6,765 nucleotides of DNA from Boseongicola sp. SB0675_bin_26 (GCA_009843725.1 VYCX01000298.1:1-6765), one strand, 5' to 3'. Counted from the stretch's first letter, positions 1-6,177 are shown. Notes: generated by a model from the letters alone, not told the origin. Translations and numbers: made by a program.

Positions 1-499
1 AGCCTACCAAGGTCATGGTGCCGCCGAGGATCGCGCAGAAGCCCATTGGCATCAAAAGCCGGGCCATCGGCAAGCCCGTCCTCGTGGAAACCCGGTTGAC
101 CACGGGCAGGAAGAGAGCCGCGGCACCGACGTTCTGCATGAAACTGGAGATTACGCCCACCGTGGCGGAAATCAGCAAGATGATCCGGGACTCCGTCTTG
201 CCACCGACTCTCGTGATCCATGCCGCCACCGTCGACATCGCGCCGGTTCGGTCAAGGCCTGCGCCAATGATCATTACCGCAATGATCGAGATGACCGCGT
301 TGGAGCCGAACCCGCTGAAGAGCTGGCGCAGGTCGGCGAGGCCTTCGAGGCCGGGCACCATTGTGAGAAGCCCCAGAAGCACCATGATGGAGAACGCGGC
401 AACGTCGACGCGCACGATTTCCGAGACGAAGAGTCCGATGGTGACGGCCAGAATTGCCAGGACGACGATTATCTCGAATGTGAGGCCAAGCGCCTCCAC
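1..499 (-). CDS. SLC13/DASS-family permease, N-terminal part (runs off window)
   Basis: This is the first 166 residues of an inner-membrane transporter of the SLC13 (DASS) type, a family that moves di- and tricarboxylates, sulfate or similar anions. The reading frame is nearly all hydrophobic segments: a first helix at about residues 8-25, then further helices with short polar links. Two stretches are typical of the family: an amphipathic segment with NVGAAALFLPV near residues 121-131, and the segment ending ILGGTMTLVG at the window edge, which in homologues leads into the substrate-binding loop. I chose the GTG at 499 because AAAGGCGG lies just upstream and family members usually begin shortly before this first helix. 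A TTG at 532 is in frame but has no ribosome binding site. Substrate cannot be told from this part. The 3' end lies beyond position 1, so intactness is unknown. Confidence 0.85.
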   Translation of the reverse strand, partial: MEALGLTFEIIVVLAILAVTIGLFVSEIVRVDVAAFSIMVLLGLLTMVPGLEGLADLRQLFSGFGSNAVISIIAVMIIGAGLDRTGAMSTVAAWITRVGGKTESRIILLISATVGVISSFMQNVGAAALFLPVVNRVSTRTGLPMARLLMPMGFCAILGGTMTLVG

Positions 500-1008
500 G
501 TTGCCGCCTTTCGTTCGCGTTGTTCCTTGCAAGGCAAGATGAAGCCGGAATCCCTGTTCGGATCGACGGTGCAAGGGGAACTTTCCGTTTCGGATGTTCT
601 CTTACTTCGTTCTCGGAATCATGGCAAACCGTTGTGCAGGGCAGGAGGCCGTCTTGTCGGAGGCGCATTGGCGATCCTCTCGACCGAGTCCTTCGGCACT
701 GGCATCAGGAATCCTTGCCACGCCCATGGTGCAACGTTTGGCGTTGCATGGAAACGCGATGGCACATTGCGTCCCGCGATGAAGGCCAAGGGGCCTGCCG
801 ATGGTCGGCAAGCTTCTCGGAGCTGCTCGGGTGCAGAGCGCTCCCCACGAGGCGCTTCAGGGCCTGGCTTCACGATTCACGGGGCGCATTGATGTCGAGA
901 TCCTGGATGCCGATCCTGCCAAACGAGGCAACGTCTCAGGCCGTGTCGTACGGACTTCGGCAATCTGGCGTCCGCAAATTCAGTCGCGGCAGGTCGCGCC
1001 GGTCCGGT
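500..1008. other. Gene-poor stretch between DUF6915 gene and SLC13 permease
   Basis: About 510 bases with no reading frame that resembles a known family on either strand. Open frames exist on both strands but are composed of arginine-, serine- and proline-rich sequence typical of out-of-frame high-GC DNA. One minus-strand frame (about 619-800) contains a less random-looking run, RFHATPNVAPWAWQGF, that could be the scrap of a dead gene, but I cannot name it. The stretch must hold the permease promoter, although no clear -35/-10 pair is visible. A 10-base palindrome (CCTTGCAAGG, 525-534) lies about 26 bases upstream of the permease start, and hairpins are seen at 724-750 and 796-810. Confidence 0.5.
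724..750. repeat. Inverted repeat / potential stem-loop
   Basis: TGCAACG (730-736) and CGTTGCA (742-748) are perfect inverted arms around the loop TTTGG. If a 2-base bulge is allowed the left arm extends back to CCATG at 725, pairing with the bases after the right arm. No T-tract follows on either strand, so it is not an obvious intrinsic terminator. An operator or a structured transcript end is possible. Only the symmetry is seen; function is unknown. Confidence 0.4.
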
Positions 1009-1467
1009 TCAGGCCGACTCGGCTTGCCTGCGCGCTTCACGATCAGCCAACCAGTCCTCGAATCCCAGTATCGTCTGCCCGGCGGCCACGGATGTGCGCC
1101 AATCCGCCTGCTTGTCGAGAGCTACCGGCTCCGAATCCGGAAGGATGACACCGTTCACCATCCACGATGCAACGGGGATGCCTCTCAACCAATCCGATAC
1201 AGAGGGAATTCGTCGGCAATCTTCACGCACGTGCTGTTCCGCGACAAAGCGCACGGGCACTTGCCGGCCGTCCGAATTGACGAGCGCGCGGCCAAATGTC
1301 CGCTGCGCCTCAAAGATTCCGAGGCTGTGATGCCGCAGGGCCCGATGGACCGGAAGCGCTTCATGCGATTTCGATGCATCGAACCAGTCATGAAGCGCGT
1401 GGTAATCGGCCGGCGCGCCACCGAACTTGCGCGCGGAACTCTCCGCATGGTGATTCGGATGCGCCAT
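1009..1467 (-). CDS. DUF6915 family protein, second gene of the SOS-promoter operon
   Basis: A 152-residue soluble protein that I recognise as DUF6915, a family of unknown function in alphaproteobacterial genomes and mobile elements. The conserved core is visible: an N-terminus MAHPNHHAESSARKFGG, then HDWFDASKSH (26-35), HRALRHHSLGIF (41-52), NSDGRQVPVRF (64-74) and EQHVREDCRRIPS (78-90). There are many histidines (3, 6, 7, 25, 35, 41, 46, 47, 79), which would suit metal or nucleic-acid binding, but that is only inference. There is no signal peptide or membrane segment. The ATG at 1467 is one base beyond the stop of the DUF6878 gene (TGA-G-ATG), and its ribosome binding site GAGGA lies inside the end of that gene, so the two are co-transcribed and probably translationally coupled. 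The last 40 or so residues after DWL are less conserved in my memory. Function unknown. Confidence 0.85.
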   Translation of the reverse strand: MAHPNHHAESSARKFGGAPADYHALHDWFDASKSHEALPVHRALRHHSLGIFEAQRTFGRALVNSDGRQVPVRFVAEQHVREDCRRIPSVSDWLRGIPVASWMVNGVILPDSEPVALDKQADWRTSVAAGQTILGFEDWLADREARRQAESA

Positions 1468-1468
1468 C

Positions 1469-1888
1469 TCAGACGTCCTCGTGGACCGACTCGAAGCTCT
1501 CGTAGATGAACGCGACGTGCTTGACGTCGATCCGATCCTTGGCGACGTCCCACGTCAGCGTGCCTTCGCCTCCGTCGTCGATTTCGAATCCGGGATTCAG
1601 GTTGTAGGCGGTCGCCCAGATGAAGTCGGCAAGCCTGGTCTCCATCTCCCTGACCTCGACCTTTGCCGGAGACAGGGCGACATGGTTCACGTTGCCCGAA
1701 TCGCCGTAGCCGTCGTAACCCGCTTCGACGCGTTCCACGCCTTTGGCGCGCAGCAGATCTTTCAGTTCGGCACGTTCCATTTGGCGCGCTTCTTCCGCCT
1801 TGCGTTCTCTCTCGGCCCAGTCCGCCTCCGCTGACGAAACCGCCGCCGGACGGGTGCCGCTGTTTCGGGCACTTGGATCATTGGCCAT
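1469..1888 (-). CDS. DUF6878 family protein, first gene of the SOS-promoter operon
   Basis: A 139-residue acidic soluble protein that I assign to DUF6878, a family of unknown function. Residues 1-20 are low-complexity, and 20-50 are a charged helix rich in Glu, Arg and Ala that may form a coiled coil. The conserved block follows: VEAGYDGYGDSG (54-65), a hydrophobic helix ADFIWATAYNLNPGF (87-101), EIDDGGEGTLTWDV (102-115) and a C-terminal strand ending in ESFESVHEDV. I start at the ATG at 1888 because GGGAGGGG (complement of 1896-1904) stands at the right distance. An upstream in-frame ATG at 1933 lacks such a site and would lie in the untranslated leader. It is the first gene after the promoter with two LexA boxes and is followed after one base by the DUF6915 gene. 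The acidic charge could suit a DNA-mimic or a protein partner, but nothing in the sequence proves this. Confidence 0.85.
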   Translation of the reverse strand: MANDPSARNSGTRPAAVSSAEADWAERERKAEEARQMERAELKDLLRAKGVERVEAGYDGYGDSGNVNHVALSPAKVEVREMETRLADFIWATAYNLNPGFEIDDGGEGTLTWDVAKDRIDVKHVAFIYESFESVHEDV

Positions 1889-1940
1889 TTTCAAACCCCT
1901 CCCTTGCAATCGAATGGCGATCGGCTTCCGCATTCGATAT

Positions 1941-1955
1941 GTTCAATTTATGTTC
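1941..1955 (-). promoter_or_regulatory. LexA (SOS) box 1, downstream of the transcription start
   Basis: The plus strand reads GTTC, 7 bases (AATTTAT), GTTC, the same spacing as box 2, 35 bases away start to start. Both boxes are followed by CA, and their A/T spacers are similar. It would lie about 20-30 bases into the transcript, where a second LexA dimer can add a roadblock or cooperative binding. Two exact matches to an 8-base spaced motif inside 50 bases are very unlikely by chance. Confidence 0.7.
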
Positions 1956-1975
1956 CAAATATGGTGCTTGACTTT

Positions 1976-1990
1976 GTTCATATTATGTTC
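1976..1990 (-). promoter_or_regulatory. LexA (SOS) box 2, overlapping the -10
   Basis: The plus strand reads GTTC, 7 bases (ATATTAT), GTTC; on the minus strand it is GAAC-N7-GAAC. This is the direct-repeat LexA operator known from Alphaproteobacteria (Rhizobiales, Rhodobacter), unlike the palindromic CTGT-N8-ACAG of enterics. It covers the promoter -10, the usual placement for repression released by RecA-stimulated LexA cleavage after DNA damage. Confidence 0.75.
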
Positions 1991-2007
1991 CACATTGCAA
2001 ATGTCAA
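1980..2007 (-). promoter_or_regulatory. Sigma70-type promoter of the DUF6878-DUF6915 operon
   Basis: On the minus strand TTGACA (2007-2002) is a perfect -35. After a 16-base spacer comes TAATAT (1985-1980), a four-of-six match to the -10. Transcription would start near 1973, giving a leader of about 85 bases before the ATG at 1888. The -10 lies exactly in the 7-base spacer of LexA box 2, so bound repressor would block the promoter. A partner CTTGAC (1967-1972) on the plus strand forms a dyad with GTCAAG (2003-2008); it could be a -35 for divergent transcription, but no good plus-strand -10 follows at 17 bases. Confidence 0.7.
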
Positions 2008-2009
2008 GC

Positions 2010-2368
2010 CGCACATCTGGAGTCTTGTTCTCGATGGATCTGCAGACCGCATGGTCAGTTCGCCTGCCGATAAATTCTCACTTCAATTCAGTCTGTTGCG
2101 CGATCCGCGAACGCATGGTGACCCAGTCAATCCTTGTCGCGGCCCGTGTCGCACGACGTTGCGCCGCACCGTGCGCGACAATCGGGCTGCCCTGCCGGGT
2201 CTTCCGGTTCGGACCCCGCCGGGACGGTTCGCGCCGAAAGGCGCCCGAACGGCAAGGCTCAAGACATTTCATCCGAGCCTTGGACGCTGCGCGCAAGGTC
2301 CTTCCGCGATTTCTCAACGGATCTCTCATGAAGCGTGATCTGCTCAATTTCGAAAGGGAAACAAGCCA
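2010..2368. other. Leader/intergenic stretch upstream of ardC-like gene
   Basis: About 360 bases between the divergent SOS promoter and the ardC-like start. It is far less A/T-rich than the operator zone. Open frames pass through on both strands (one minus-strand frame continues antisense into the ardC-like gene), but none resembles a protein family. It ends in AAAGGGAAA, the ribosome binding site of the ardC-like gene. A hairpin capped by GAAA is seen at 2227-2250. I find no convincing -35/-10 for the ardC-like gene, so its promoter may be non-canonical or lie as far back as the operator region, giving a long 5' leader. Confidence 0.5.
2227..2250 (+). other. Potential GAAA-tetraloop hairpin in the ardC-like leader
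   Basis: GTTCG-CGCC, loop GAAA, GGCG, a 2-base bulge CC, then CGAAC gives a 9-pair stem closed by a GNRA-type tetraloop. The sequence lies about 120 bases before the ardC-like start. GNRA loops on stable stems often mark structured RNA, but high-GC DNA throws up such hairpins by chance, and there is no T-tract to make it a terminator. Confidence 0.3.
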
Positions 2369-3508
2369 ATGGCAATGAAGGTCAGAGCATCCGTGATCAA
2401 TGCCCAGTTGAACCCGCTTGCACGCAAGTGCCATTCGTTTCGGTTCAATTTCAGAGGTCCGCTGGAGGAACGTGACGATGCTGCCGACCCCGTGTGGCGA
2501 CATGCATGGGGTTCCAACACGGCCAAGCAGGCTGAAGTCGAGGAAGTTGCGGCCGCTTCTGGCGAGCGCAAGGCAAGGCAGCTGTCGGCAACGGTCAGCA
2601 GGACGCGCGCGATCTGCGGCGAGGTGACTGATGCGATCGTCGATGCCCTGACACGAGGCTCCCCGCCTTGGCGCGCTCCCTGGACGGCCGGCGGCGGCAC
2701 GGCCCTGTTGCCGCTTCGGGCCTGCGGCACGCCTTACCGCGGGATCAACGTCGTCGTGCTCTGGCGCAAGGCAATTGCCAAGGGGTACTCGGCGCCATTC
2801 TGGATGACGTATCGTCAGGCGGCGGCACGCGGGGGGCAGGTTCGCAAGGGCGAGCGCGGCACGCGGGTCATCAAGGTCGGCACCGTGGTGCGGGAAAGCG
2901 AAATCCCCGGCGAGGAACCGACAACATACGGATATCTGCGCTCGTATCGGGTCTTCAACCTGGACCAGATTGATGGCCTGGACGAGCGGTTTCGCGCGCC
3001 GGCCGATCGGTCGACGATTTCCGGAACGGGAGTTGATCCCGCCTTGATGGCATGGTTCCGGCGCCTTGACGTGGGGCTGGAGACATCGGGGGCGCCTCGT
3101 GCGTTTTATGATGTTGCGCGTGACGTCATCCACATGCCGCCCGAGGACTTCTTCAAGGACGGCGCCACCTACGCCGGCGTGCTCTTGCACGAGACGATTC
3201 ACGCGACCGGCGCTCCGCATCGGCTAGACCGGCGCTTGAGCGACGCGTTCAGCGACACCCGCTACGCGCACGAGGAGCTCGTGGCCGAACTTGGCTCGGC
3301 CATGGCAGGAGCGCTGCTCGGCATAGAACCCCGCTTCGAGGAGAACGCGGCCTACCTGAAGGAGTGGATCAAGATCCTGAAATCGGATCACCGGGCGATT
3401 CTCAAGACGGCCTCGGCGGCGCAGGCGGCATGCGACTGGCTGATGGCCCAGGCGGGCGACCTTGCCGGCAGTCCGGCCGGCCGGCAGCCTCCGATCGAGC
3501 CCGATTAG
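2369..3508 (+). CDS. ArdC-family antirestriction protein (ssDNA-binding domain plus zincin metallopeptidase)
   Basis: ArdC proteins of plasmids bind single-stranded DNA and protect incoming DNA from restriction; this family pairs an N-terminal ssDNA-binding domain with a C-terminal MPTase-PolyVal zincin domain. Here the first domain spans about residues 82-205 (EVTDAIVDALTRGSPPWRAP, then YRGINVVVLW at 123-132, WMTYRQA at 145-151, RKGERGTRVI at 159-168, YRVFNLDQIDGL at 193-204). The peptidase domain spans about 222-365, with the zinc motif HETIH at 274-278 and the third-ligand helix AHEELVAELGS at 300-310, so the active site looks intact. The ATG at 2369 has a good ribosome binding site (AAAGGG). 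Against the usual roughly 300 residues, this start gives about 80 extra N-terminal residues with no recognisable domain. The gene is divergent from the LexA-boxed operon. Whether it acts in antirestriction or in plasmid establishment is inference. Confidence 0.88.
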   Translation: MAMKVRASVINAQLNPLARKCHSFRFNFRGPLEERDDAADPVWRHAWGSNTAKQAEVEEVAAASGERKARQLSATVSRTRAICGEVTDAIVDALTRGSPPWRAPWTAGGGTALLPLRACGTPYRGINVVVLWRKAIAKGYSAPFWMTYRQAAARGGQVRKGERGTRVIKVGTVVRESEIPGEEPTTYGYLRSYRVFNLDQIDGLDERFRAPADRSTISGTGVDPALMAWFRRLDVGLETSGAPRAFYDVARDVIHMPPEDFFKDGATYAGVLLHETIHATGAPHRLDRRLSDAFSDTRYAHEELVAELGSAMAGALLGIEPRFEENAAYLKEWIKILKSDHRAILKTASAAQAACDWLMAQAGDLAGSPAGRQPPIEPD

Positions 3509-3571
3509 GCGTCCAGCTCCCAAGGTCGTTTGGCGCCGTCGCCAGGATCCGTTGCCTGGGTGTCTCGCGCG

Positions 3572-3590
3572 TTGGCTCGGGCGAGCCCAA
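3572..3590 (+). terminator. Weak stem-loop after the ardC-like gene
   Basis: GGCTC (3574-3578), loop GGGC and GAGCC (3583-3587) form a 5-pair GC stem that extends to TTGG/CCAA with one bulged C. It lies in the 147-base gap between the ardC-like stop and the galM start. No T-run follows, so an intrinsic terminator is doubtful. Confidence 0.25.
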
Positions 3591-3655
3591 TTGCAGCGAG
3601 GCGAGGTCGTTGACGGCCTTGCTGTCTCGTCTGTCAGGATGCACAAGTCGTCAGC

Positions 3656-4648
3656 ATGGTTGAGAGTTTTGGCGTGACCGCTTCAGGCCGGGAGGTTCAT
3701 CGCGTGACCCTTCAGGACGGCCCGCTTGCCGCACGTGTCATCACGTTTGGCGGCGCGCTCCAGGACGTCCGCCTCGAAGGCCTGCCGCACAGCCTGACAG
3801 TTGGAAGCCCGGACATCTCGGCCTATGAGGGGCCACTCGCTCATTGCGGAACGATCATGGGCCCGGTCGCAAATCGCATTGCGGGTGCCCGTGCGACGAT
3901 TGACGGCATCGAGTGCCGCTTCGAGAGGAACTTCCTCAATGCCCACACCCTCCATGGCGGCGGCGGTGCGTTTCACGAGAGAGTCTGGGAACTGGTCGAT
4001 CATTCCGGGCGCCACGCCACGCTCGTGCTTGTGGCGCCCGACGGCGAGGGCGGGTTCCCGGGCACACGTCGCGTCGAGGCGAGATTCGAGATTGCAGATC
4101 GAACCCTGTCGCTCACGCTCACGGCAAGGACTGACGCCCCCACAATCCTGAATCTCGCGAACCACAGCTACTGGCGTCTTGGCAAGGCGCCCACGACCAG
4201 GAATCACAAGCTGCAGATTCACGCTGACCGGTACCTGCCCAGCGATCCTGACACCACGATTCCCACGGGCGAAATTTCAGATGTGGCGGGCACGCGCTTC
4301 GACTTCCGAGACGGCCGCGTGCTGAATGACGGTGCCGACGGCCTTCTTGACACGAATTTCTGCATTTCCGCTTCCCGTCAGCCGCTCAGGGAGGTTGCAC
4401 GTCTGACCGGTCCCGACGCCACGATGGTCATGGCGAGCACGGAACCTGGCCTTCAGGCCTTCGACGGGCACATTCTTGCCTGTCCGGACCAGCGCACCAA
4501 CGATGGTGTTGCCCCAGTTTCGTATTGCGGCCTTGCCCTCGAAGCGCAGTTCTGGCCCAATGCGCCGCACGAACCGGGATTTCCCGACATCACGCTGTAT
4601 CCAGGCCAGAACTGGCGGCAAGTCACGACGTGGACGTTCGAGACCTGA
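3656..4648 (+). CDS. galM: Aldose 1-epimerase (mutarotase)
   Basis: A 330-residue cytoplasmic enzyme that interconverts the alpha and beta anomers of aldoses such as glucose and galactose. The family's active-site set is complete: NRIAGA with Arg74, TLHGG with His100, NLANHSYW with the catalytic His170, the substrate-binding Asp232 in GLLDTNF, and the catalytic base Glu296 in ALEAQFWPNAPHEPGFPDI, followed by the closing YPGQNW signature. Length is normal for the family, so the gene looks intact. The ATG at 3656 fits the usual N-terminus (GREVHRVTL following within ten residues), although the nearest purine-rich site, AGGA, is rather far upstream. It runs in the same direction as the ardC-like gene 147 bases upstream, but the two need not be an operon, and it converges with the broken kdgD. 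Its role in a sugar or uronate pathway is inferred from the neighbours. Confidence 0.93.
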   Translation: MVESFGVTASGREVHRVTLQDGPLAARVITFGGALQDVRLEGLPHSLTVGSPDISAYEGPLAHCGTIMGPVANRIAGARATIDGIECRFERNFLNAHTLHGGGGAFHERVWELVDHSGRHATLVLVAPDGEGGFPGTRRVEARFEIADRTLSLTLTARTDAPTILNLANHSYWRLGKAPTTRNHKLQIHADRYLPSDPDTTIPTGEISDVAGTRFDFRDGRVLNDGADGLLDTNFCISASRQPLREVARLTGPDATMVMASTEPGLQAFDGHILACPDQRTNDGVAPVSYCGLALEAQFWPNAPHEPGFPDITLYPGQNWRQVTTWTFET

Positions 4649-4722
4649 TGCGGCCGGAATCCCGTGCGACGATGCGCATCGATCCTTGAATCGCCGAGGT
4701 CATGATGTTGGTCGGCAGACGT

Positions 4723-4749
4723 TCATTGCGAATGGACGCATCGCAATGA
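4723..4749. repeat. Perfect 9-base inverted repeat between convergent genes
   Basis: TCATTGCGA (4723-4731) and TCGCAATGA (4741-4749) are perfect inverted arms separated by 9 bases. The element lies 75 bases after the galM stop and beyond the 3' end of the kdgD remnant, so it may end transcripts from either side, or be an operator left behind by a lost regulator. No T-tract follows, which weakens the terminator idea. Confidence 0.5.
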
Positions 4750-4834
4750 GCATCCACTCCACATTCTTGGAACGTCTTTGACCTTGGTGCGAAGAGGTGG
4801 AAATTCGGGCGAATCTGCAGAAATTTCGAGATCG

Positions 4835-5295
4835 AGGTCCTTCTCCGATCGCGCCGCGCATCGCCTCATCCTCGACCTCTGTCAAATCAGCACGCGGTGG
4901 ACGCACCGCACCAGCACCGGACCGGCGCAGGGCGACACCTGCCTGGATTGCCGAGACAACTTGACCGGTCTTGCGGTCATGCAGCTTGACGAAGGGATAG
5001 TCCGCGTCGCGCAACATCTGGTCGCACGTTTCGCAATCGCTCGTCGAATGCGCCTGGAAAGACGCCATAGCCGCCTTGGCTGCAAGGCGGAGTCCTGCAG
5101 AAGGGCATGTGTTGCCGCCGACGTTGCTGCGTGTCTGCGCAAGCGGTTCTTGGGTGGGCATTCCCCGGATGCAGGCCTGTCGGTCCCCAAGCGCGACAGA
5201 GATGCGCCTGACGTGTCGATGTCCTTCGTGCCGTCCGTGAAGCGGATCAGGTTCGGGCGATCATCAGCAGACCGAGCGAGGATCGATACCGTGCT
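4835..5295 (-). pseudogene. kdgD: Remnant of 5-dehydro-4-deoxyglucarate dehydratase, 5'-deleted and frameshifted
   Basis: KdgD dehydrates and decarboxylates 5-keto-4-deoxyglucarate to 2-oxoglutarate semialdehyde in oxidative hexuronate breakdown. Only about the second half is present. In one frame, LARSADDRPNLIRFTDG (5280 down to 5230) matches the family segment around GFKDG, but the Schiff-base lysine is threonine (ACG, 5238-5236). Near 5167-5178 the frame shifts; the next frame gives RGMPTQE (GGLPTAE in the family), TCPSAGLRLAAKAAMASF, QMLRDADYPFVKLHDRKTG and GAVRPPRADLT, which match the C-terminal half in order (about LPYLAIRNRK and PVRPPLTDLT in intact enzymes). Spacing between blocks is nearly normal, so one small indel explains the shift, while roughly the first 150 codons are gone. 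The 5' end overlaps the 3' codons of the DapA-like gene. The product cannot be functional. Confidence 0.8.
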
Positions 5296-6172
5296 CGTTC
5301 AGGAACTCACGAAGCCGCGATTCCTGCGCCTCGGAAAGAGGCCAGGACGACGGTGGACGCGTCGGTCCGCAATCCTCGCCCATCAGGGCCAAAGCGGCCT
5401 TCACGACCGATACGTTCGTGCCGCCCATTTCCTCCGCGCGGAGCTCTTCGAAGGTCCGAATGCCGTCAATGAGGTTCGACGCATTGTCGAGATTCCCTGC
5501 ATCAAGCGCTGCGTGAATCTCTGCGGAACGTTCCGGCCAGACATTGATGAGGCCGGACGTGAAGCCGCGGGCCCCGACCGCGTAGAACGGCGGAGCCCGG
5601 ATCTCGGCCAGTCCGCACACCCAGGCGACGTGATCCGGCGAGGCGGCCATGGCCTGGGCCAGGTTCTCGGGTGATGGCGTTGCCCACTTCACGCCAACGA
5701 CGTTGTCGACTTCGCAAAGGTCCGCAATCGTGCGTGTGCCGATGCCGTCGTTGCGCAGGTAGAGCAGGACCGGAGCGCCTTGGGCAGAGTCCGATACGCG
5801 CGCGACGTAGTCCTTCAGGCCCCTGGGCGAGACGAACGGGTCGGGCGGCTGGTGTACCATGATCGCTGCCGCACCTGACGCAACGGAAGCGCGGGCCAAC
5901 GCACAGGCCTCGTGCACCGAACGTCCCACTCCGCCGATCAAGGGCGCGCGCCCGTTGATCGTTGCGGCGGCGGCATCCACCATTGCCAATGCCTCGTTGA
6001 TCGTCAGGCCGTAGAATTCGCTGGTGTTCCCGTTGATCGTCAGTGCGTGAATGCCCGCACCGACTGCCCGGTCCACGATGGGTGCGAGTCGGTCGGCGGC
6101 AATGTTGCCCCCCTCGTCAAACGGGGTGACGAGGATTCCGGAAATGCCTGTCAGCTGGATGACGGGAGCCAT
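5264..6172 (-). CDS. DapA-superfamily (dihydrodipicolinate synthase-like) lyase/dehydratase
   Basis: A 302-residue class I aldolase-fold enzyme that forms a Schiff base with a keto acid. The key residues are present: GNTSEF (48-53, the phosphate/carboxylate-binding loop), Tyr138 in LLYLRN, the Schiff-base Lys162 in GVKWA and the GFTSGLINVWPE loop (203-214). LYLRN in place of the YNxP of true DHDPS, and the position between udh and kdgD remnants, argue for an acid-sugar substrate, not lysine synthesis; the exact reaction is not decided. I start at the ATG at 6172, five bases after the udh stop, because the next in-frame ATG (6205) lies inside udh and homologues begin just before GISGILVTPF. 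No strong ribosome binding site is seen, so coupling to udh translation is possible. The last eight or so residues appear to be read from kdgD sequence in another frame. It is the only open gene of this cluster. Confidence 0.85.
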   Translation of the reverse strand: MAPVIQLTGISGILVTPFDEGGNIAADRLAPIVDRAVGAGIHALTINGNTSEFYGLTINEALAMVDAAAATINGRAPLIGGVGRSVHEACALARASVASGAAAIMVHQPPDPFVSPRGLKDYVARVSDSAQGAPVLLYLRNDGIGTRTIADLCEVDNVVGVKWATPSPENLAQAMAASPDHVAWVCGLAEIRAPPFYAVGARGFTSGLINVWPERSAEIHAALDAGNLDNASNLIDGIRTFEELRAEEMGGTNVSVVKAALALMGEDCGPTRPPSSWPLSEAQESRLREFLNEHGIDPRSVC

Positions 6173-6177
6173 GCGCG

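Noticed and set aside
15..542. Plus-strand open frame of 175 codons
   Set aside because: The opposite strand encodes hydrophobic segments and family signatures of an SLC13 permease.
513..612. Further GTTC pairs upstream of the permease (513-525 and 596-612) as extra LexA boxes
   Set aside because: Their spacers are 5 and 9 bases, not the 7 required, and they lack the A/T-rich context of the two good boxes.
520..1509. Plus-strand open frame of 329 codons
   Set aside because: It runs antisense to the DUF6915 gene and has the arginine/serine-rich makeup of out-of-frame high-GC sequence, with no family resemblance.
1743..2378. Plus-strand open frame of 211 codons across the SOS promoter
   Set aside because: It overlaps the DUF6878 gene antisense and the operator region, and has no recognisable protein content.
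2078..3220. Minus-strand open frame of 380 codons antisense to the ardC-like gene
   Set aside because: The plus strand here encodes a clear ArdC domain and HETIH motif; the antisense frame is open because of codon bias and shows no domain.
4700..5161. Minus-strand frame of 153 codons as a real small Cys-containing protein
   Set aside because: Its middle aligns in order with the C-terminal half of KdgD, and the rest of that family continues in another frame upstream; it is part of a pseudogene, and its tail past about 4835 is non-homologous.
4778..5674. Plus-strand open frame of 298 codons
   Set aside because: It is antisense to the DapA-like gene and the kdgD remnant, both supported by family motifs.
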